Part shown: positions 52,522 to 61,422 of the stretch, in pieces | How the letters are laid out: each line of letters starts with the position of its first letter | How positions within the stretch are numbered: the stretch's first letter is position 1 | From: Bradyrhizobium algeriense | GTDB lineage: Bacteria > Pseudomonadota > Alphaproteobacteria > Rhizobiales > Xanthobacteraceae | DNA length: 64,000 nt | Reading direction: 5' to 3' | Assembly: GCF_036924595.1 (NCBI RefSeq) | Contig: NZ_JAZHRV010000001.1 | Span: 2,728,001 to 2,792,000 of the forward strand | Translations under genes and position numbers: made by a program | The notes under the pieces: model-generated | Database searches by the model: none | What the model was told of the DNA's origin: nothing | What the model saw: only the letters and a program-made list of their open reading frames with translations

Positions 52522-52550
52522 GGCTGTCTCCGTTGTTGCTTTTGAGAAAC

Positions 52551-52575
52551 AACGCGCGGTGAACGCCAGGGTTCT
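52551..52575 (-). promoter_or_regulatory. Sigma-EcfG-like promoter of the four-gene hydrophilic operon
   Basis: Read on the minus strand: AGAAC (52575-52571), a 16-base spacer, then CGTT (52554-52551), 30 bases before the first ATG. The alphaproteobacterial general stress consensus is GGAAC-N16/17-CGTT; only the first base differs. Confidence 0.65.
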
Positions 52576-52608
52576 TCTCGATTTGCGGAACCGCGATCAC
52601 ATGCCGCA

Positions 52609-53058
52609 TCAGGCAGCCGAGGAAACCTGATTATCGGCGGGCCACAACCTCTGGACCTCTTCAGGAAGTGCGTGTCGGACCTTTTCGACCTGATGAGGAT
52701 CGACATGATGATTCAGCACCCGAAACACCGCGCGCACTGCATCATCGGCGCCGACGGGTTTCACGGAACTCAGTTCAGCCGAAACGATGGAGAGAAATTC
52801 GTCTGCCGATCGCCATGCTTTCGGCGTTTCACTGGGGCGCCATTGGTCATAGTAGGTGCCGCGCACCAACAGCGGGAGCTGCGCGCCAAGATGTGCGGCG
52901 AGATTAACCGGAACCCGGTCGCGAATGGTTCGCAGCACTGCGCCCAGTACATGCCATGCCAGCTTCCGATCGCGCGGTAACGTTGCCATCATTTCGTCCA
53001 ACCAGGTGTTGGTGATTTGCAGGGTTCTGTCGAACACTTCGAGACCTGTTGCACTCAT
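52609..53058 (-). CDS. DUF2267 protein
   Basis: A 149-aa helical protein: GLEVFDRTLQITNTWLDEMMATLPRDRKLAWHVLGAVLRTIRDRVPVNLAAHLGAQLPLLVRGTYYDQWRPSETPKAWRSADEFLSIV is the complete DUF2267 pattern (FDRxLQxTNxWLxE, RxxAxxxLRAVLxxLRDRLPVxxAAxLxAQLPxLxRGxYYDGW). Relatives lie among stress-induced genes in rhizobia and cyanobacteria. It has its own EcfG-like promoter and lies directly upstream of the hydrophilic operon. Function unknown. Confidence 0.9.
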   Translation of the reverse strand: MSATGLEVFDRTLQITNTWLDEMMATLPRDRKLAWHVLGAVLRTIRDRVPVNLAAHLGAQLPLLVRGTYYDQWRPSETPKAWRSADEFLSIVSAELSSVKPVGADDAVRAVFRVLNHHVDPHQVEKVRHALPEEVQRLWPADNQVSSAA

Positions 53059-53094
53059 GGAACTGATCCGTCGTTCAATTGGACATGACGGAAT

Positions 53095-53119
53095 AACGAG
53101 GCTTGCACGGATCGGTTCG
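53095..53119 (-). promoter_or_regulatory. Sigma-EcfG-like promoter of the DUF2267 gene
   Basis: On the minus strand: CGAAC (53119-53115), a 16-base spacer, CGTT (53098-53095), 37 bases before the ATG at 53058. One base off the GGAAC-N16-CGTT consensus and with the same spacing as the neighbouring operon's promoter. Confidence 0.65.
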
Positions 53120-53332
53120 CAACGCTTGCAGGTTTTGCCGCGGCCGTGTGACTTCGATCAACAGGTGCAGATAGGATTGCGGCCGTGCGTGCAGGGGGAA
53201 GGCGGTTGCCGGCATCTTGATCAACGCCTAAGGGTTGCGTGATTACTTTCCGGAGGGTGGTTCGCAACCGCTTCCACCAGCCCTCCAGATGTCCTAAGCA
53301 GCGGCCGAAACGATTTCCTCCCTCAGGGCCCA

Positions 53333-54955
53333 ATGATCCGTCTCGATAACGTCAGCAAGCAAGTCGGCCACCAGATCCTCTTCATCGAAGCCTCCGCGGC
53401 CCTTCAGAAGGGCGAGAAGATCGGCCTGGTCGGCCCGAACGGCGCGGGCAAGACCACGCTTTTCCGGATGATCTCGGGCCAGGAGCTGCCCGACGAGGGC
53501 CAGGTCTCGCTCGATCGGGGGATTACCATCGGCTATTTCAGCCAGGACGTCGGCGAGATGTCGGGCCGCAGCGCCGTGGCCGAGGTGATGGACGGCGCCG
53601 GGCCTGTCAGCGTCGTGGCAAACGAGCTCAGGGAGCTCGAGGCCGCGATGGCCGATCCGGATCGCGCCGACGAGATGGAAGATATCATCGCGCGCTACGG
53701 CGAGGTGCAGCACCGCTTCGAAGAGCTCGACGGCTATGCGCTTGACGGCCGGGCCCGCGAGGCGTTGTCGGGCTTGGGCTTCAGCCAGGAGATGATGGAG
53801 GGCGACGTCGGCGCGCTTTCGGGCGGCTGGAAGATGCGGGTGGCGCTGGCGCGCATTCTGCTGATGCGGCCTGACGTGATGCTGCTGGACGAGCCCAGCA
53901 ACCATCTCGATCTCGAGAGCCTGATCTGGCTGGAACAGTTTTTGAAGGGATACGAAGGCGCACTATTGATGACCTCGCATGACCGCGAGTTCATCAACCG
54001 CATCATCAACAAGGTGGTCGAGATCGATGGCGGCACGCTTTCGACCTATTCCGGCAATTACGAATTCTACGAGCAGCAGCGCGCGCTGAACGAAAAGCAG
54101 CAGCAAGCCCAGTTCGAGCGCCAGCAGGCGATGCTGGCCAAGGAAATCAAGTTCATCGAACGCTTCAAGGCGCGCGCTTCCCACGCCGCGCAGGTGCAGA
54201 GCCGGGTGAAAAAGCTCGACAAGATCGAGCGCGTCGAGCCGCCGAAGCGCCGCCAGACGGTCGCGTTCGAATTCCTGCCGGCGCCGCGCTCGGGCGAGGA
54301 CGTCGTCAGCCTGAAGAACGTCCACAAGGGCTATGGCAGCCGCACCATCTATCAGGGGCTCGATTTCATGATCCGCCGCAAGGAGCGGTGGTGCGTGATG
54401 GGCGTCAACGGCGCGGGCAAGTCGACGCTGTTGAAGCTGGTGGCAGGCTCGACCGAGCCCGACGACGGCACGGTCGCCGTCGGCGGCAGCGTCAAGATGG
54501 GCTACTTCGCCCAGCACGCCATGGATCTGCTCGACGGCGAGCGCACGGTGTTTCAGTCGCTGGAGGATTCCTTCCCGCAGGCGGGCCAGGGCTCGCTCCG
54601 CGCGCTTGCAGGCTGCTTCGGCTTTTCCGGCGACGATGTCGAGAAGAGGTGCCGCGTGCTTTCAGGCGGCGAGAAGGCGCGGCTGGTGATGGCAAAAATG
54701 CTCTATGACCCGCCGAATTTCCTGGTGCTGGACGAGCCGACCAACCATCTGGACCTCGCGACCAAGGAAATGCTGATCAACGCGCTCTCGGAGTTCGAGG
54801 GCACCATGCTGTTCGTCTCCCACGACCGGCATTTCCTGGCCGCGCTCTCCAATCGCTTGCTGGAACTGACGCCGGAGGGCATCCACCAGTTTGGCGGCGG
54901 TTACACCGAATATGTCGCACGCACCGGACAGGAAGCGCCGGGATTGCGGAGCTGA
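53333..54955 (+). CDS. ABC-F family ATPase
   Basis: A 540-aa soluble protein with two ABC cassettes and no membrane segments. Walker A GPNGAGKTT and GVNGAGKST, signatures LSGGWKMRVALAR and LSGGEKARLVMAK, Walker B VMLLDEPSNHLD and FLVLDEPTNHLD, and the switch His in TSHDREF and VSHDRHF. The linker between cassettes (about 240-330) is the charged P-site tRNA interaction motif. ABC-F proteins act on ribosomes (EttA, Uup and YbiT types). This one is nearest to the YbiT/Uup-like branch by length, a guess without alignment. Confidence 0.94.
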   Translation: MIRLDNVSKQVGHQILFIEASAALQKGEKIGLVGPNGAGKTTLFRMISGQELPDEGQVSLDRGITIGYFSQDVGEMSGRSAVAEVMDGAGPVSVVANELRELEAAMADPDRADEMEDIIARYGEVQHRFEELDGYALDGRAREALSGLGFSQEMMEGDVGALSGGWKMRVALARILLMRPDVMLLDEPSNHLDLESLIWLEQFLKGYEGALLMTSHDREFINRIINKVVEIDGGTLSTYSGNYEFYEQQRALNEKQQQAQFERQQAMLAKEIKFIERFKARASHAAQVQSRVKKLDKIERVEPPKRRQTVAFEFLPAPRSGEDVVSLKNVHKGYGSRTIYQGLDFMIRRKERWCVMGVNGAGKSTLLKLVAGSTEPDDGTVAVGGSVKMGYFAQHAMDLLDGERTVFQSLEDSFPQAGQGSLRALAGCFGFSGDDVEKRCRVLSGGEKARLVMAKMLYDPPNFLVLDEPTNHLDLATKEMLINALSEFEGTMLFVSHDRHFLAALSNRLLELTPEGIHQFGGGYTEYVARTGQEAPGLRS

Positions 54956-54959
54956 AGCC

Positions 54960-54994
54960 GTAGCCCGGATGGAGCGAAGCGCAATCCGGGCTAC
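54960..54994. repeat. Palindromic repeat (GTAGCCCGGAT...ATCCGGGCTAC)
   Basis: GTAGCCCGGAT (54960-54970) and ATCCGGGCTAC (54984-54994) are exact inverted copies around GGAGCGAAGCGCA. A second, less perfect copy is at 63838-63868. It sits between convergent genes. Confidence 0.8.
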
Positions 54995-54999
54995 GAACA

Positions 55000-55971
55000 C
55001 TATTTGCGTGTGAGCGGCGCGATCACCTCGATCTCATTGGTCCAGATGCCGCCGGAATAGTTTTGCGGCAGCCGCGCAAACTGTTCAGGCGAATCTATTC
55101 CGGTCGAGAACTCGCCGCCGCGGTACGGGCCGAGCACGAAGACCTCGCTGTTGGCGGATTTCATGCGGTTGAGGAAACGGTCGGGCCAGCCCCATAGCCA
55201 AGGCGCCGCATTGACCGGAACCAGTAGCATCGCGTTGCGGCAGGCTCCCGGCACAATGCCGCTCCAGCCGTAGCCGATGTAGCCGAGCAGGCAGCGCTTG
55301 ATCGCGCCACGCGAGATCGTCCTGATATCGCTCGCGCGCTGGCGCACGATCTCCACCGGCTCGTCGCCACCATAGACCATGATCTGCGCCCGGCGTTCGG
55401 CGGGAAGCTTGTTCAGCACGGCTGCGAGCTTCTCGCCCTCGGACGGGTCTCGGCTCTTCACATTGATCAATAGCCGCGCTTGCGGAAAGGTTGCCAGCAC
55501 CTCGTCGAGCGTCGGCATCAGGCCGATGCCCTTGCCGCGAAACGGAAAGGTCTTGCCGCCATCGGCGGTATAGCCATGGCCAATGTCGAGCTTTTTCAAA
55601 TAGGCCATGGAGTGTTCGCGCGTGACGCCGCTTCCGTCGGTGCGGCAATCCAGCGTCCAGTCGTGAAACACCGCGAATTCGCCGTCGGTGGTCGGATGAA
55701 CGTCGAGCTCGACGACATCGGCGCCGGCCGCAAAGCCGGCTCGCATCGAACTTATCGTATTCTCCAGATACTCGTGACTAGACGGCAGCATGCGCGCCGC
55801 GGTGCAAGTGTCGTTCTTCAACTCGCGTTCGTCAAAGCGCTGGGCAATGCCGCGATGCGCGAGCAGGACGGGGTTGCCCTCCCGATGGGCGGCGAGGTGA
55901 TTGGTGTTGTTGATGTAGATGGCTGCGGCGAAGACGATCGCCGCCGCGGAATATTTGAGTTTCTTGTTCAA
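55000..55971 (-). CDS. Glycerophosphodiester phosphodiesterase family protein
   Basis: A 323-aa GDPD TIM-barrel protein anchored by an N-terminal helix (KYSAAAIVFAAAIYINNTN). Conserved parts: PVLLAHRGIAQRFDE (catalytic HRG), ENTISSMRAGFAAGADVVELDVHPTTDGEFAVFHDWTLDCRTDG (metal Glu/Asp and His), and LLINVKSRDP. Substrates are deacylated phospholipids or related phosphodiesters. The proposed start is TTG 55971 with GGGGG 5 bases upstream. An ATG at 56010 is in frame but has no RBS. Confidence 0.87.
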   Translation of the reverse strand: MNKKLKYSAAAIVFAAAIYINNTNHLAAHREGNPVLLAHRGIAQRFDERELKNDTCTAARMLPSSHEYLENTISSMRAGFAAGADVVELDVHPTTDGEFAVFHDWTLDCRTDGSGVTREHSMAYLKKLDIGHGYTADGGKTFPFRGKGIGLMPTLDEVLATFPQARLLINVKSRDPSEGEKLAAVLNKLPAERRAQIMVYGGDEPVEIVRQRASDIRTISRGAIKRCLLGYIGYGWSGIVPGACRNAMLLVPVNAAPWLWGWPDRFLNRMKSANSEVFVLGPYRGGEFSTGIDSPEQFARLPQNYSGGIWTNEIEVIAPLTRK

Positions 55972-56130
55972 GCTTGCCCCCGCGTAGAGGACGCATTCGC
56001 TAGGCAGCATTTCTGTTCGATTTGCGGCGGAGGACAGGGAAAGCCGAAACGCATGGCGCTACAACTTGCGGGCGGCTTGTCGGTGTGGAACTCGCCCGTT
56101 ACGCTGCCGCATAACGGGGAGCGAGACGGG

Positions 56131-57006
56131 ATGAAACAGCTCAGGATCGGCGATATCACCATCGACGCTGTCATTGAGCGCGAGGGGCCGTGGCGTCGGC
56201 CGCAGGATTTCTTTCCGGCTTATGACGATGCCGTCTTCAAGCATCACCTCACCGGCATGGAGCCCGAGGTGTTCGACGCAGGCCTGGGCATGATGGTGAT
56301 CACCTACCAGACGTTTGTGGTCCGCACGCCGCGCCACATCATCCTGGTCGACACCTGCACCGGCGAGGACAAGGGCCATCCGCCGCCGTTCGATTTTCCC
56401 GGCAAGGAGCGCTGGCGCAACGAGCTGTTTGCGCTCGGCATATCCTACGAACAGGTCGACTACGTGTTCTGCACCCATCTGCACATCGACCATACCGGCT
56501 GGAATACCACGCTGCGCGACGGACGCTGGGTACCGACGTTTCCCAATGCGAAGTACATATTCCATAAGCGGGAATATGCCGCGTGGGAGGCGGAAAATGC
56601 CAAGGGAGCCAACCCGCCCGGGACGGTCTTTCGCGACAATTGCCTGCCGATCGTCGAGGCCGGGCAGGCGGTCCTGGTTGACGACGATTACGCGCTCGAC
56701 GATACCGTTACACTGACGCCGACGCCTGGGCATTCGCCCTGTCACTGCTGCGTCAACATCCTCTCGAAGGGCAAGCGCGCGGTGGTGGCCGGCGACCTCA
56801 TGCATCACGTCATCCAGTGCCGCGAGCCGGAATGGTCGGCAAAGCCGGATTGGGACGCGAGGCAGTCCGCGATCTCGCGGCGGAAATTCTTTGCGTCCGT
56901 CGCCGGCACCGACACGCTGATCTTGCCCGTCCATTTCCCCGCGCCCACCGCCGGGCTGATTACCGCGGATGGCGACCGCTTCGATTATCGTTTCAAAAGG
57001 GATTGA
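56131..57006 (+). CDS. MBL-fold metallohydrolase
   Basis: A 291-aa protein with the metallo-beta-lactamase fold and the zinc motif THLHIDHTG (HxHxDH at 116-121), then TPGHSPCHCCVNI, VVAGDLMHHVIQC (metal Asp) and a late LPVHFPAPT with the last His. The NPCHTDH-like quorum lactonase motifs are absent, so the substrate is open. ATG 56131 has GGGGAG 9 bases upstream; a long upstream in-frame extension to 55480 runs through the divergent gene and was rejected. It starts a co-directional run with the nitroreductase and acyl-CoA dehydrogenase genes. Confidence 0.9.
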   Translation: MKQLRIGDITIDAVIEREGPWRRPQDFFPAYDDAVFKHHLTGMEPEVFDAGLGMMVITYQTFVVRTPRHIILVDTCTGEDKGHPPPFDFPGKERWRNELFALGISYEQVDYVFCTHLHIDHTGWNTTLRDGRWVPTFPNAKYIFHKREYAAWEAENAKGANPPGTVFRDNCLPIVEAGQAVLVDDDYALDDTVTLTPTPGHSPCHCCVNILSKGKRAVVAGDLMHHVIQCREPEWSAKPDWDARQSAISRRKFFASVAGTDTLILPVHFPAPTAGLITADGDRFDYRFKRD

Positions 57007-57009
57007 CCA

Positions 57010-57720
57010 ATGGGAATGCAACGGACCGACGGAATGCAACGGATGGATTTCGAGACGCTGGTTCATACCCGCAAGAGCGTCCGCGGGTTCACCAGGGAGC
57101 CGGTTTCCCGCGCCGTTATCGAGGACATCATCGAGGTCGCCAAGCGCGCGCCGTCGTCGATGAACACCCAGCCCTGGCATATCCACGTTCTGACCGGCGA
57201 GCCGCTGGAGGAGGTGCGCCGTCGCAACATGGAGGAGATGATCGCGGGTGCCAGCCCCAAGCGCGACATTATCAGTCACGGCGAATATCAGGGCGTGCAT
57301 CGCGGTCGGCAGGTCGATATCGCGAAAAAGCTGTTCGCCGTGATGGGGATCGCGCGCGACGACAAGCCGATGCGGCAGGACTGGGTGCTGCGCGGCTTCC
57401 GGCAGTTCGACGCGCCGGTCTCGCTGGTCCTGACCTATGACAAGGTTCTCGATCCCGGCGCGGTGTGCCACTTCGACCTCGGCGCGCTCTGCTACGGCAT
57501 CGTGCTTGCTGCCTGGGACCGCGGCCTTGGCAGCGTCATCAACGGGCAGGGCGTCATGCGCTCGGACATCGTGCGCGAGGTCGCGAATATCCCGGAGGAC
57601 GAGGTCATCATGACCTGCGTCGCGATGGGCTATCCCGACCACAGCTTTCCCGCCAATGCGGTGCGGTCGGATCGCGAGCCCAATGGCGATTTCGTGCGTT
57701 ATGTTGGCTTCGCGGACTGA
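57010..57720 (+). CDS. Nitroreductase family protein
   Basis: A 236-aa FMN-dependent oxidoreductase: METLVHTRKSVRGFTREPVSRAVIEDIIEVAKRAPSSMNTQPWHIHVLTGEPLEEVRR has the RKSVRxF and APSSxNTQPW FMN-binding elements. GAVCHFDLGALCYGIVLAAWDRGLGSVINGQGVM and DEVIMTCVAMGYPD follow. It begins 3 bases after the MBL gene stop, so the two are co-transcribed. Reduces nitro compounds, quinones or an enone; natural substrate unknown. Confidence 0.92.
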   Translation: MGMQRTDGMQRMDFETLVHTRKSVRGFTREPVSRAVIEDIIEVAKRAPSSMNTQPWHIHVLTGEPLEEVRRRNMEEMIAGASPKRDIISHGEYQGVHRGRQVDIAKKLFAVMGIARDDKPMRQDWVLRGFRQFDAPVSLVLTYDKVLDPGAVCHFDLGALCYGIVLAAWDRGLGSVINGQGVMRSDIVREVANIPEDEVIMTCVAMGYPDHSFPANAVRSDREPNGDFVRYVGFAD

Positions 57721-57731
57721 GGGTTTTGACG

Positions 57732-58892
57732 ATGAGTACCGATGAGGAGACCGCCTTGATCCGCGAGACGGTCGCGAAATTCGTCGACCGCGAACTGATT
57801 CCGCTCGAGCCGCATTACTTGAAGTCCAAGTTGCCGGGCTCCGATCATCCGGAACTGACCGCCGAGCAGAAGCATCGGCTGCGGACGGTCTCGAAGGAGC
57901 TGGGATTGTGGGGTCTCGATGCCCCCGAAGATCTTGGCGGCCACGATCTGCCGACCCGCACCATGGCAGCGGTCCACGAGGAACTCGGCCGTACCTGCGT
58001 GCCTTTCGTGTTGCCGCCGGACTCGCCGAACCTGCGCATGCTGCAGGCAGCCGGCACCGAGGCGCAGAAGCGGAAATACATGCAGCCCTATATAGAGGGA
58101 CGCATGGTGTCGGCGATCGCAATTTCCGAACCGGGGGCCGGCGGCGATCCGGCCGCGATGAAGACGCGGGCAGTGCGCGACGGCGATCAATGGGTGCTCA
58201 ACGGCCGCAAGATCTGGATCAGCAATGCGCGCGCCGCCGATTTCATCATCGTCATGGCCCGCGTCGGCAGCGATGCGCGGCAGGGTGGCATCACCTCCTT
58301 CATTGTCGAGAAGGACACGCCCGGCTTCGTCATCGAGCGTGAAATCCTGATGCTCGGCGGCGGCTCGACCTATGAAATCGTGTTCGAGGATTGCCGTATC
58401 CCGGCCGACTCCGTGCTCGGCGAAATCGGCAAGGGCTATGCGCCGATGCAGCTCCGGCTGCGCACGCGGCGGCTTGAGATGGGGTCGACCTGCATCGGCA
58501 TCGCCAGGCGGGCACTCGACATGCTGTGCGAACACGCCAGGCAGCGCGAGACGTTCGGCGTCAAGCTCGCCGATCGCCAGGCGATCCAGTGGTGGATCGC
58601 CGATATCTCGACGCGCATGCATGCCTGCCGGCTGATGGTGCGCGATGCCGCCGACAAGACCGACCGCGGCGAGGACGTCCGCCACGAAGCCTCGATGATC
58701 AAGGTGTTCGCGACCGAGATGGCCTATGAGGCCTGCGATCATGCCATGCAGACACTCGGTGCGCTCGGCATGACGCTGGAACTGCCGCTCAACGCGCTCT
58801 GGCAGAAGGCGCGCCTGATGCGGATGTACGAGGGACCGAGCGAGGTCCACCGCCAGTCGATCGCGCGCCGCGTGCTCGGGCTGCGCGGCTAA
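57732..58892 (+). CDS. Acyl-CoA dehydrogenase
   Basis: A 386-aa FAD-dependent acyl-CoA dehydrogenase: AIAISEPGAGGDPAAMKTRAVRDGDQWVLNGRKIWISNARAADFIIVMARV (flavin-binding block), RRLEMGSTCIGIARRALDMLCEHARQRETFGVKLADRQAIQWWIADI, and YEACDHAMQTLGALGMTLELPLNALWQKARLMRMYEGPSEVHRQSIARRVLG, in which the EG pair marks the usual catalytic site. Start ATG 57732. It follows the nitroreductase by 11 bases. Acyl chain specificity not determined. Confidence 0.93.
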   Translation: MSTDEETALIRETVAKFVDRELIPLEPHYLKSKLPGSDHPELTAEQKHRLRTVSKELGLWGLDAPEDLGGHDLPTRTMAAVHEELGRTCVPFVLPPDSPNLRMLQAAGTEAQKRKYMQPYIEGRMVSAIAISEPGAGGDPAAMKTRAVRDGDQWVLNGRKIWISNARAADFIIVMARVGSDARQGGITSFIVEKDTPGFVIEREILMLGGGSTYEIVFEDCRIPADSVLGEIGKGYAPMQLRLRTRRLEMGSTCIGIARRALDMLCEHARQRETFGVKLADRQAIQWWIADISTRMHACRLMVRDAADKTDRGEDVRHEASMIKVFATEMAYEACDHAMQTLGALGMTLELPLNALWQKARLMRMYEGPSEVHRQSIARRVLGLRG

Positions 58893-58912
58893 AATGCTCG
58901 AGCGGATCGGCT

Positions 58913-58973
58913 AGAGCGTTTTCCAGCGAAGTGGAAACCGGTTCGCGTTAAGAAAACGCGTCAAAACAAAAAT
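58913..58973. repeat. Dispersed intergenic repeat copy (AGAGCGTTTTCC...AAAACGCGTCAAAAC)
   Basis: AGAGCGTTTTCCAGCGAAGT, then GGAAACCGGTTCGCG, then AAGAAAACGCGTCAAAAC. Close to 17463-17516. Its right end is found inverted at 11102-11124. Hairpin-forming and next to a terminator. Confidence 0.75.
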
Positions 58974-59015
58974 CTAGAGCCCCGTTCCGATTCTATCGGA
59001 ACGGAAAAGGCTCTA
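58974..59015. terminator. Double-stem terminator between convergent genes
   Basis: TAGAGCC pairs with GGCTCTA on the outside and CCGTTCCGAT with ATCGGAACGG inside. It lies between the acyl-CoA dehydrogenase and the convergent chemotaxis receptor and can serve both. Confidence 0.7.
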
Positions 59016-59043
59016 GGCTTCTCCGGCCGTTCCGATATTCGGA

Positions 59044-61125
59044 TCAAGCCGCACGCACCTCCGAGAGGAAGCGGTTGACCTGTCCGGCGAGATCCTTTGA
59101 CTGCGAGGACAATTGCTCGGCTGCGCCAAGCACCTGATTGGCGGCGGCGCCGGTGTCGTCGGCGGCCTTCTGGACGCCCGTGATGTTGGAATTGACCTCC
59201 TGGGTGCCGCGCGCGGCTTCCTGCACGCTGCGGGAGATTTCCTTGGTCGCGGAGCCCTGTTCCTCGATCGCGGCCGCAATCGCGGTGCCGATCTGGTCGA
59301 TCTCGGCGATCACGTTGGCGACGTTCTGGATCGCCGTTACGGTCTGGTCGCTCGCCGCCTGTATAGCGGCGATCTGTTCGGAGATTTCGGTGGTGGCCTT
59401 GGCGGTCTGGCCGGCCAGCGATTTGACTTCGGAGGCGACGACGGCAAAGCCGCGGCCGGCATCGCCGGCGCGCGCGGCTTCGATGGTCGCGTTCAGCGCC
59501 AAGAGGTTGGTCTGCGCGGCAATGCTCTGGATCAGCGTCACGACGTCGCCGATCTTCTGCGCGCCGTCGGCGAGCGAGCGGGCGGTGTCGCCGGTGCGCC
59601 GGGCATTGTCGACCGCGCGGGCGGCGATTTCGGTCGATTGCGCGACCTGGCGGCCGATTTCCGAGATCGAGGAGGCCAGTTCCTCGGTGGCACTCGCAAC
59701 CGTCTGCACGTTGGCCGAAGTCTGATCGGAAGCGGCGGCGACGATGGCCGCCTGACGGTTGGTAAGCGTGGCGGTCGATGACATCGACTGTGCGGTGTCT
59801 TCCATGATGGATGACGCCGACGACAACCCGCCGACGAGTTCGATGACCTTGGCTTCGAACACACGGGTGAGTTCGTCGAGCACCTGGGCGCGGCGCATCT
59901 TGCCGTCGCTCTCGGCGGCCTTCTCGGCGGCGAGCCGTTCCGCCTCAATCATGCTGTCCTTGAAGACGCCAACGGCAGCAGCCATCGCGCCGATCTCATC
60001 ATTGCGTTCGCTGCCCGATATTTCGCTCGCAAGGTCACCGCTGGCCAGCCGCGACATCCGCGCCGTGAGATCGACGATCGGTTTGCAGACGCGGCGGCGA
60101 ACCATCATGATCAGCACGGCGCTGGCGGCGACGACTGCGATGAGACCCGCGAGCGCGATCAGAAAGCTGAGACGCGCGGAGGAGTAGGCTTCGCCGAGCA
60201 CCTGTTCGGCGTTGTCGTAGAAGGCATCGCGGACCGTAATGATGGACGCAAGACCGAGTTGCGTCTCCGCGTAGTAGGTCTCCATATCGTGTTCGTATTT
60301 GCCGCTGATGGCGCCATCCTTGACGAGCTTCAGCTCTTTGCCGAAGCGTTCGACATAGGCCGCGTTCATCTTGTCCAGCGCTGCGGCCACATTGGCCGGC
60401 GTAGCGGGATTGCCACGCAATTCCTGCAGCGACATCAGAATTTGATCGTTTCGCCCCTGCGAGCGGCTGATATCCATCTTCTCGGCTTCGGTAGCTACCC
60501 GGTTGGCGCCGATGAGATTCTTGTGCAGGCTGGAGTTGAGACCACCGACGTCGCGTAGCGTCCAGGCGATATTGGCGTAGCTTGCTTGCCGGTAGGCCGT
60601 GCCGTCGAGCATCGCGATCTTGCGCACCTGCTCGTCGAGCAGCGTCGTGATCGCCTTGTTGAAGACCGAGTTGTCGGAGACGATTTTCTTGGCCGCATCG
60701 CGGCGAGCTTCCGCCGGGCCGGTGAGGGCCTTGTCGATGGCCGCGCGTAGTCCGGCGAACTGGGTATTCAGGGCATCGATGCTGCTGCCGACGGCGGCAC
60801 TGTCATCGATCGCGCCGGGCAGGGTCGCTTTGACCCGGTTCATCTTGTCGCGCGCCCCATCGGTGTTCTTGCGATATTTGTCGAGTTCGGCGATCAGCTT
60901 CGGATCCACGGCGGGAGGTCCGAACATGATGTTGGTGGCAAAGCCACGCTCGGGATTCATGTAGCGCGGGATGTCGCCGACCGCGCGCACCAGCTCCAGC
61001 CGGCTCTGCGCGACCGAGACCTGATCCATGGTCTGGTATTTCGAAACCGCCACATAGACGGCGAGCCCGCCGCCGACGGCGGAAAGCGAGACGATGGCAG
61101 CGGTCAGGAGGGTGCCGATTTTCAT
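59044..61125 (-). CDS. Methyl-accepting chemotaxis protein
   Basis: A 693-aa receptor. TM1 (about 7-29) is followed by a helical periplasmic sensor (about 30-310), TM2 (about 318-340, [21 protein letters not shown]), HAMP (about 341-395, [24 protein letters not shown]), and a cytoplasmic signalling domain. The hairpin tip is [50 protein letters not shown], the conserved CheA/CheW contact. No CheR/CheB-docking pentapeptide is seen at the C-terminus. Ligand unknown. Stand-alone gene. Confidence 0.95.
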   Translation of the reverse strand: MKIGTLLTAAIVSLSAVGGGLAVYVAVSKYQTMDQVSVAQSRLELVRAVGDIPRYMNPERGFATNIMFGPPAVDPKLIAELDKYRKNTDGARDKMNRVKATLPGAIDDSAAVGSSIDALNTQFAGLRAAIDKALTGPAEARRDAAKKIVSDNSVFNKAITTLLDEQVRKIAMLDGTAYRQASYANIAWTLRDVGGLNSSLHKNLIGANRVATEAEKMDISRSQGRNDQILMSLQELRGNPATPANVAAALDKMNAAYVERFGKELKLVKDGAISGKYEHDMETYYAETQLGLASIITVRDAFYDNAEQVLGEAYSSARLSFLIALAGLIAVVAASAVLIMMVRRRVCKPIVDLTARMSRLASGDLASEISGSERNDEIGAMAAAVGVFKDSMIEAERLAAEKAAESDGKMRRAQVLDELTRVFEAKVIELVGGLSSASSIMEDTAQSMSSTATLTNRQAAIVAAASDQTSANVQTVASATEELASSISEIGRQVAQSTEIAARAVDNARRTGDTARSLADGAQKIGDVVTLIQSIAAQTNLLALNATIEAARAGDAGRGFAVVASEVKSLAGQTAKATTEISEQIAAIQAASDQTVTAIQNVANVIAEIDQIGTAIAAAIEEQGSATKEISRSVQEAARGTQEVNSNITGVQKAADDTGAAANQVLGAAEQLSSQSKDLAGQVNRFLSEVRAA

Positions 61126-61283
61126 GGGATTTAGGCCATTTGCGCGGGTCAGGGCATGCGGGCCACCAGTATAGGTGGTGCTAATTAATCCGGCGTTTAC
61201 AGGGGGCCCGTCACGCCGGCGCCTTGCCGTGCGTCCTTGATGCAGCGCGGGGTTGCCGCGGCTTCAGTGAGAGGCGCGAGGAA

Positions 61284-61337
61284 ATGAAGACCATTATCAT
61301 CGGCGGTACGGGCCTTATCGGCTCGAAAATGGCAAAG
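61284..61337 (+). pseudogene. 5' fragment of an NAD(P)-binding protein gene cut by a repeat
   Basis: ATG 61284 with GAGG upstream encodes MKTIIIGGTGLIGSK, a Rossmann start of NmrA/SDR-like proteins (GGTGLIGSK). It then runs into the repeat at 61331-61414 and loses similarity. Only the first 15-18 codons remain. Confidence 0.65.
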
Positions 61338-61414
61338 CGACAGCGTGCCCACCATCAAGATGCGCGATCGGTGATGAATGGTGGGCACGTCGCTAACGCG
61401 CCTTTGCCCACCCT
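61331..61414. repeat. Second, damaged copy of the GTAGGGTGGGCAAA palindromic repeat
   Basis: GCGTGCCCACCAT, a variable centre, then ATGGTGGGCACGTCGCT and CGCCTTTGCCCACCCT match 26208-26275. The left outer arm is missing and reads GGCAAAGCGACA, at the junction with the gene fragment. Confidence 0.8.
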
Positions 61415-61422
61415 GCGCCGCA

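Noticed and set aside
55480..57006. 508-codon reading of the MBL hydrolase gene
   Set aside because: The first 217 codons run antisense through the GDPD-family gene and have no RBS. ATG 56131 has a good one and gives the normal family length.
56059..58122. 687-codon minus-strand open frame opposite the MBL, nitroreductase and dehydrogenase genes
   Set aside because: Antisense to three genes with clear motifs; a shadow frame caused by GC bias.
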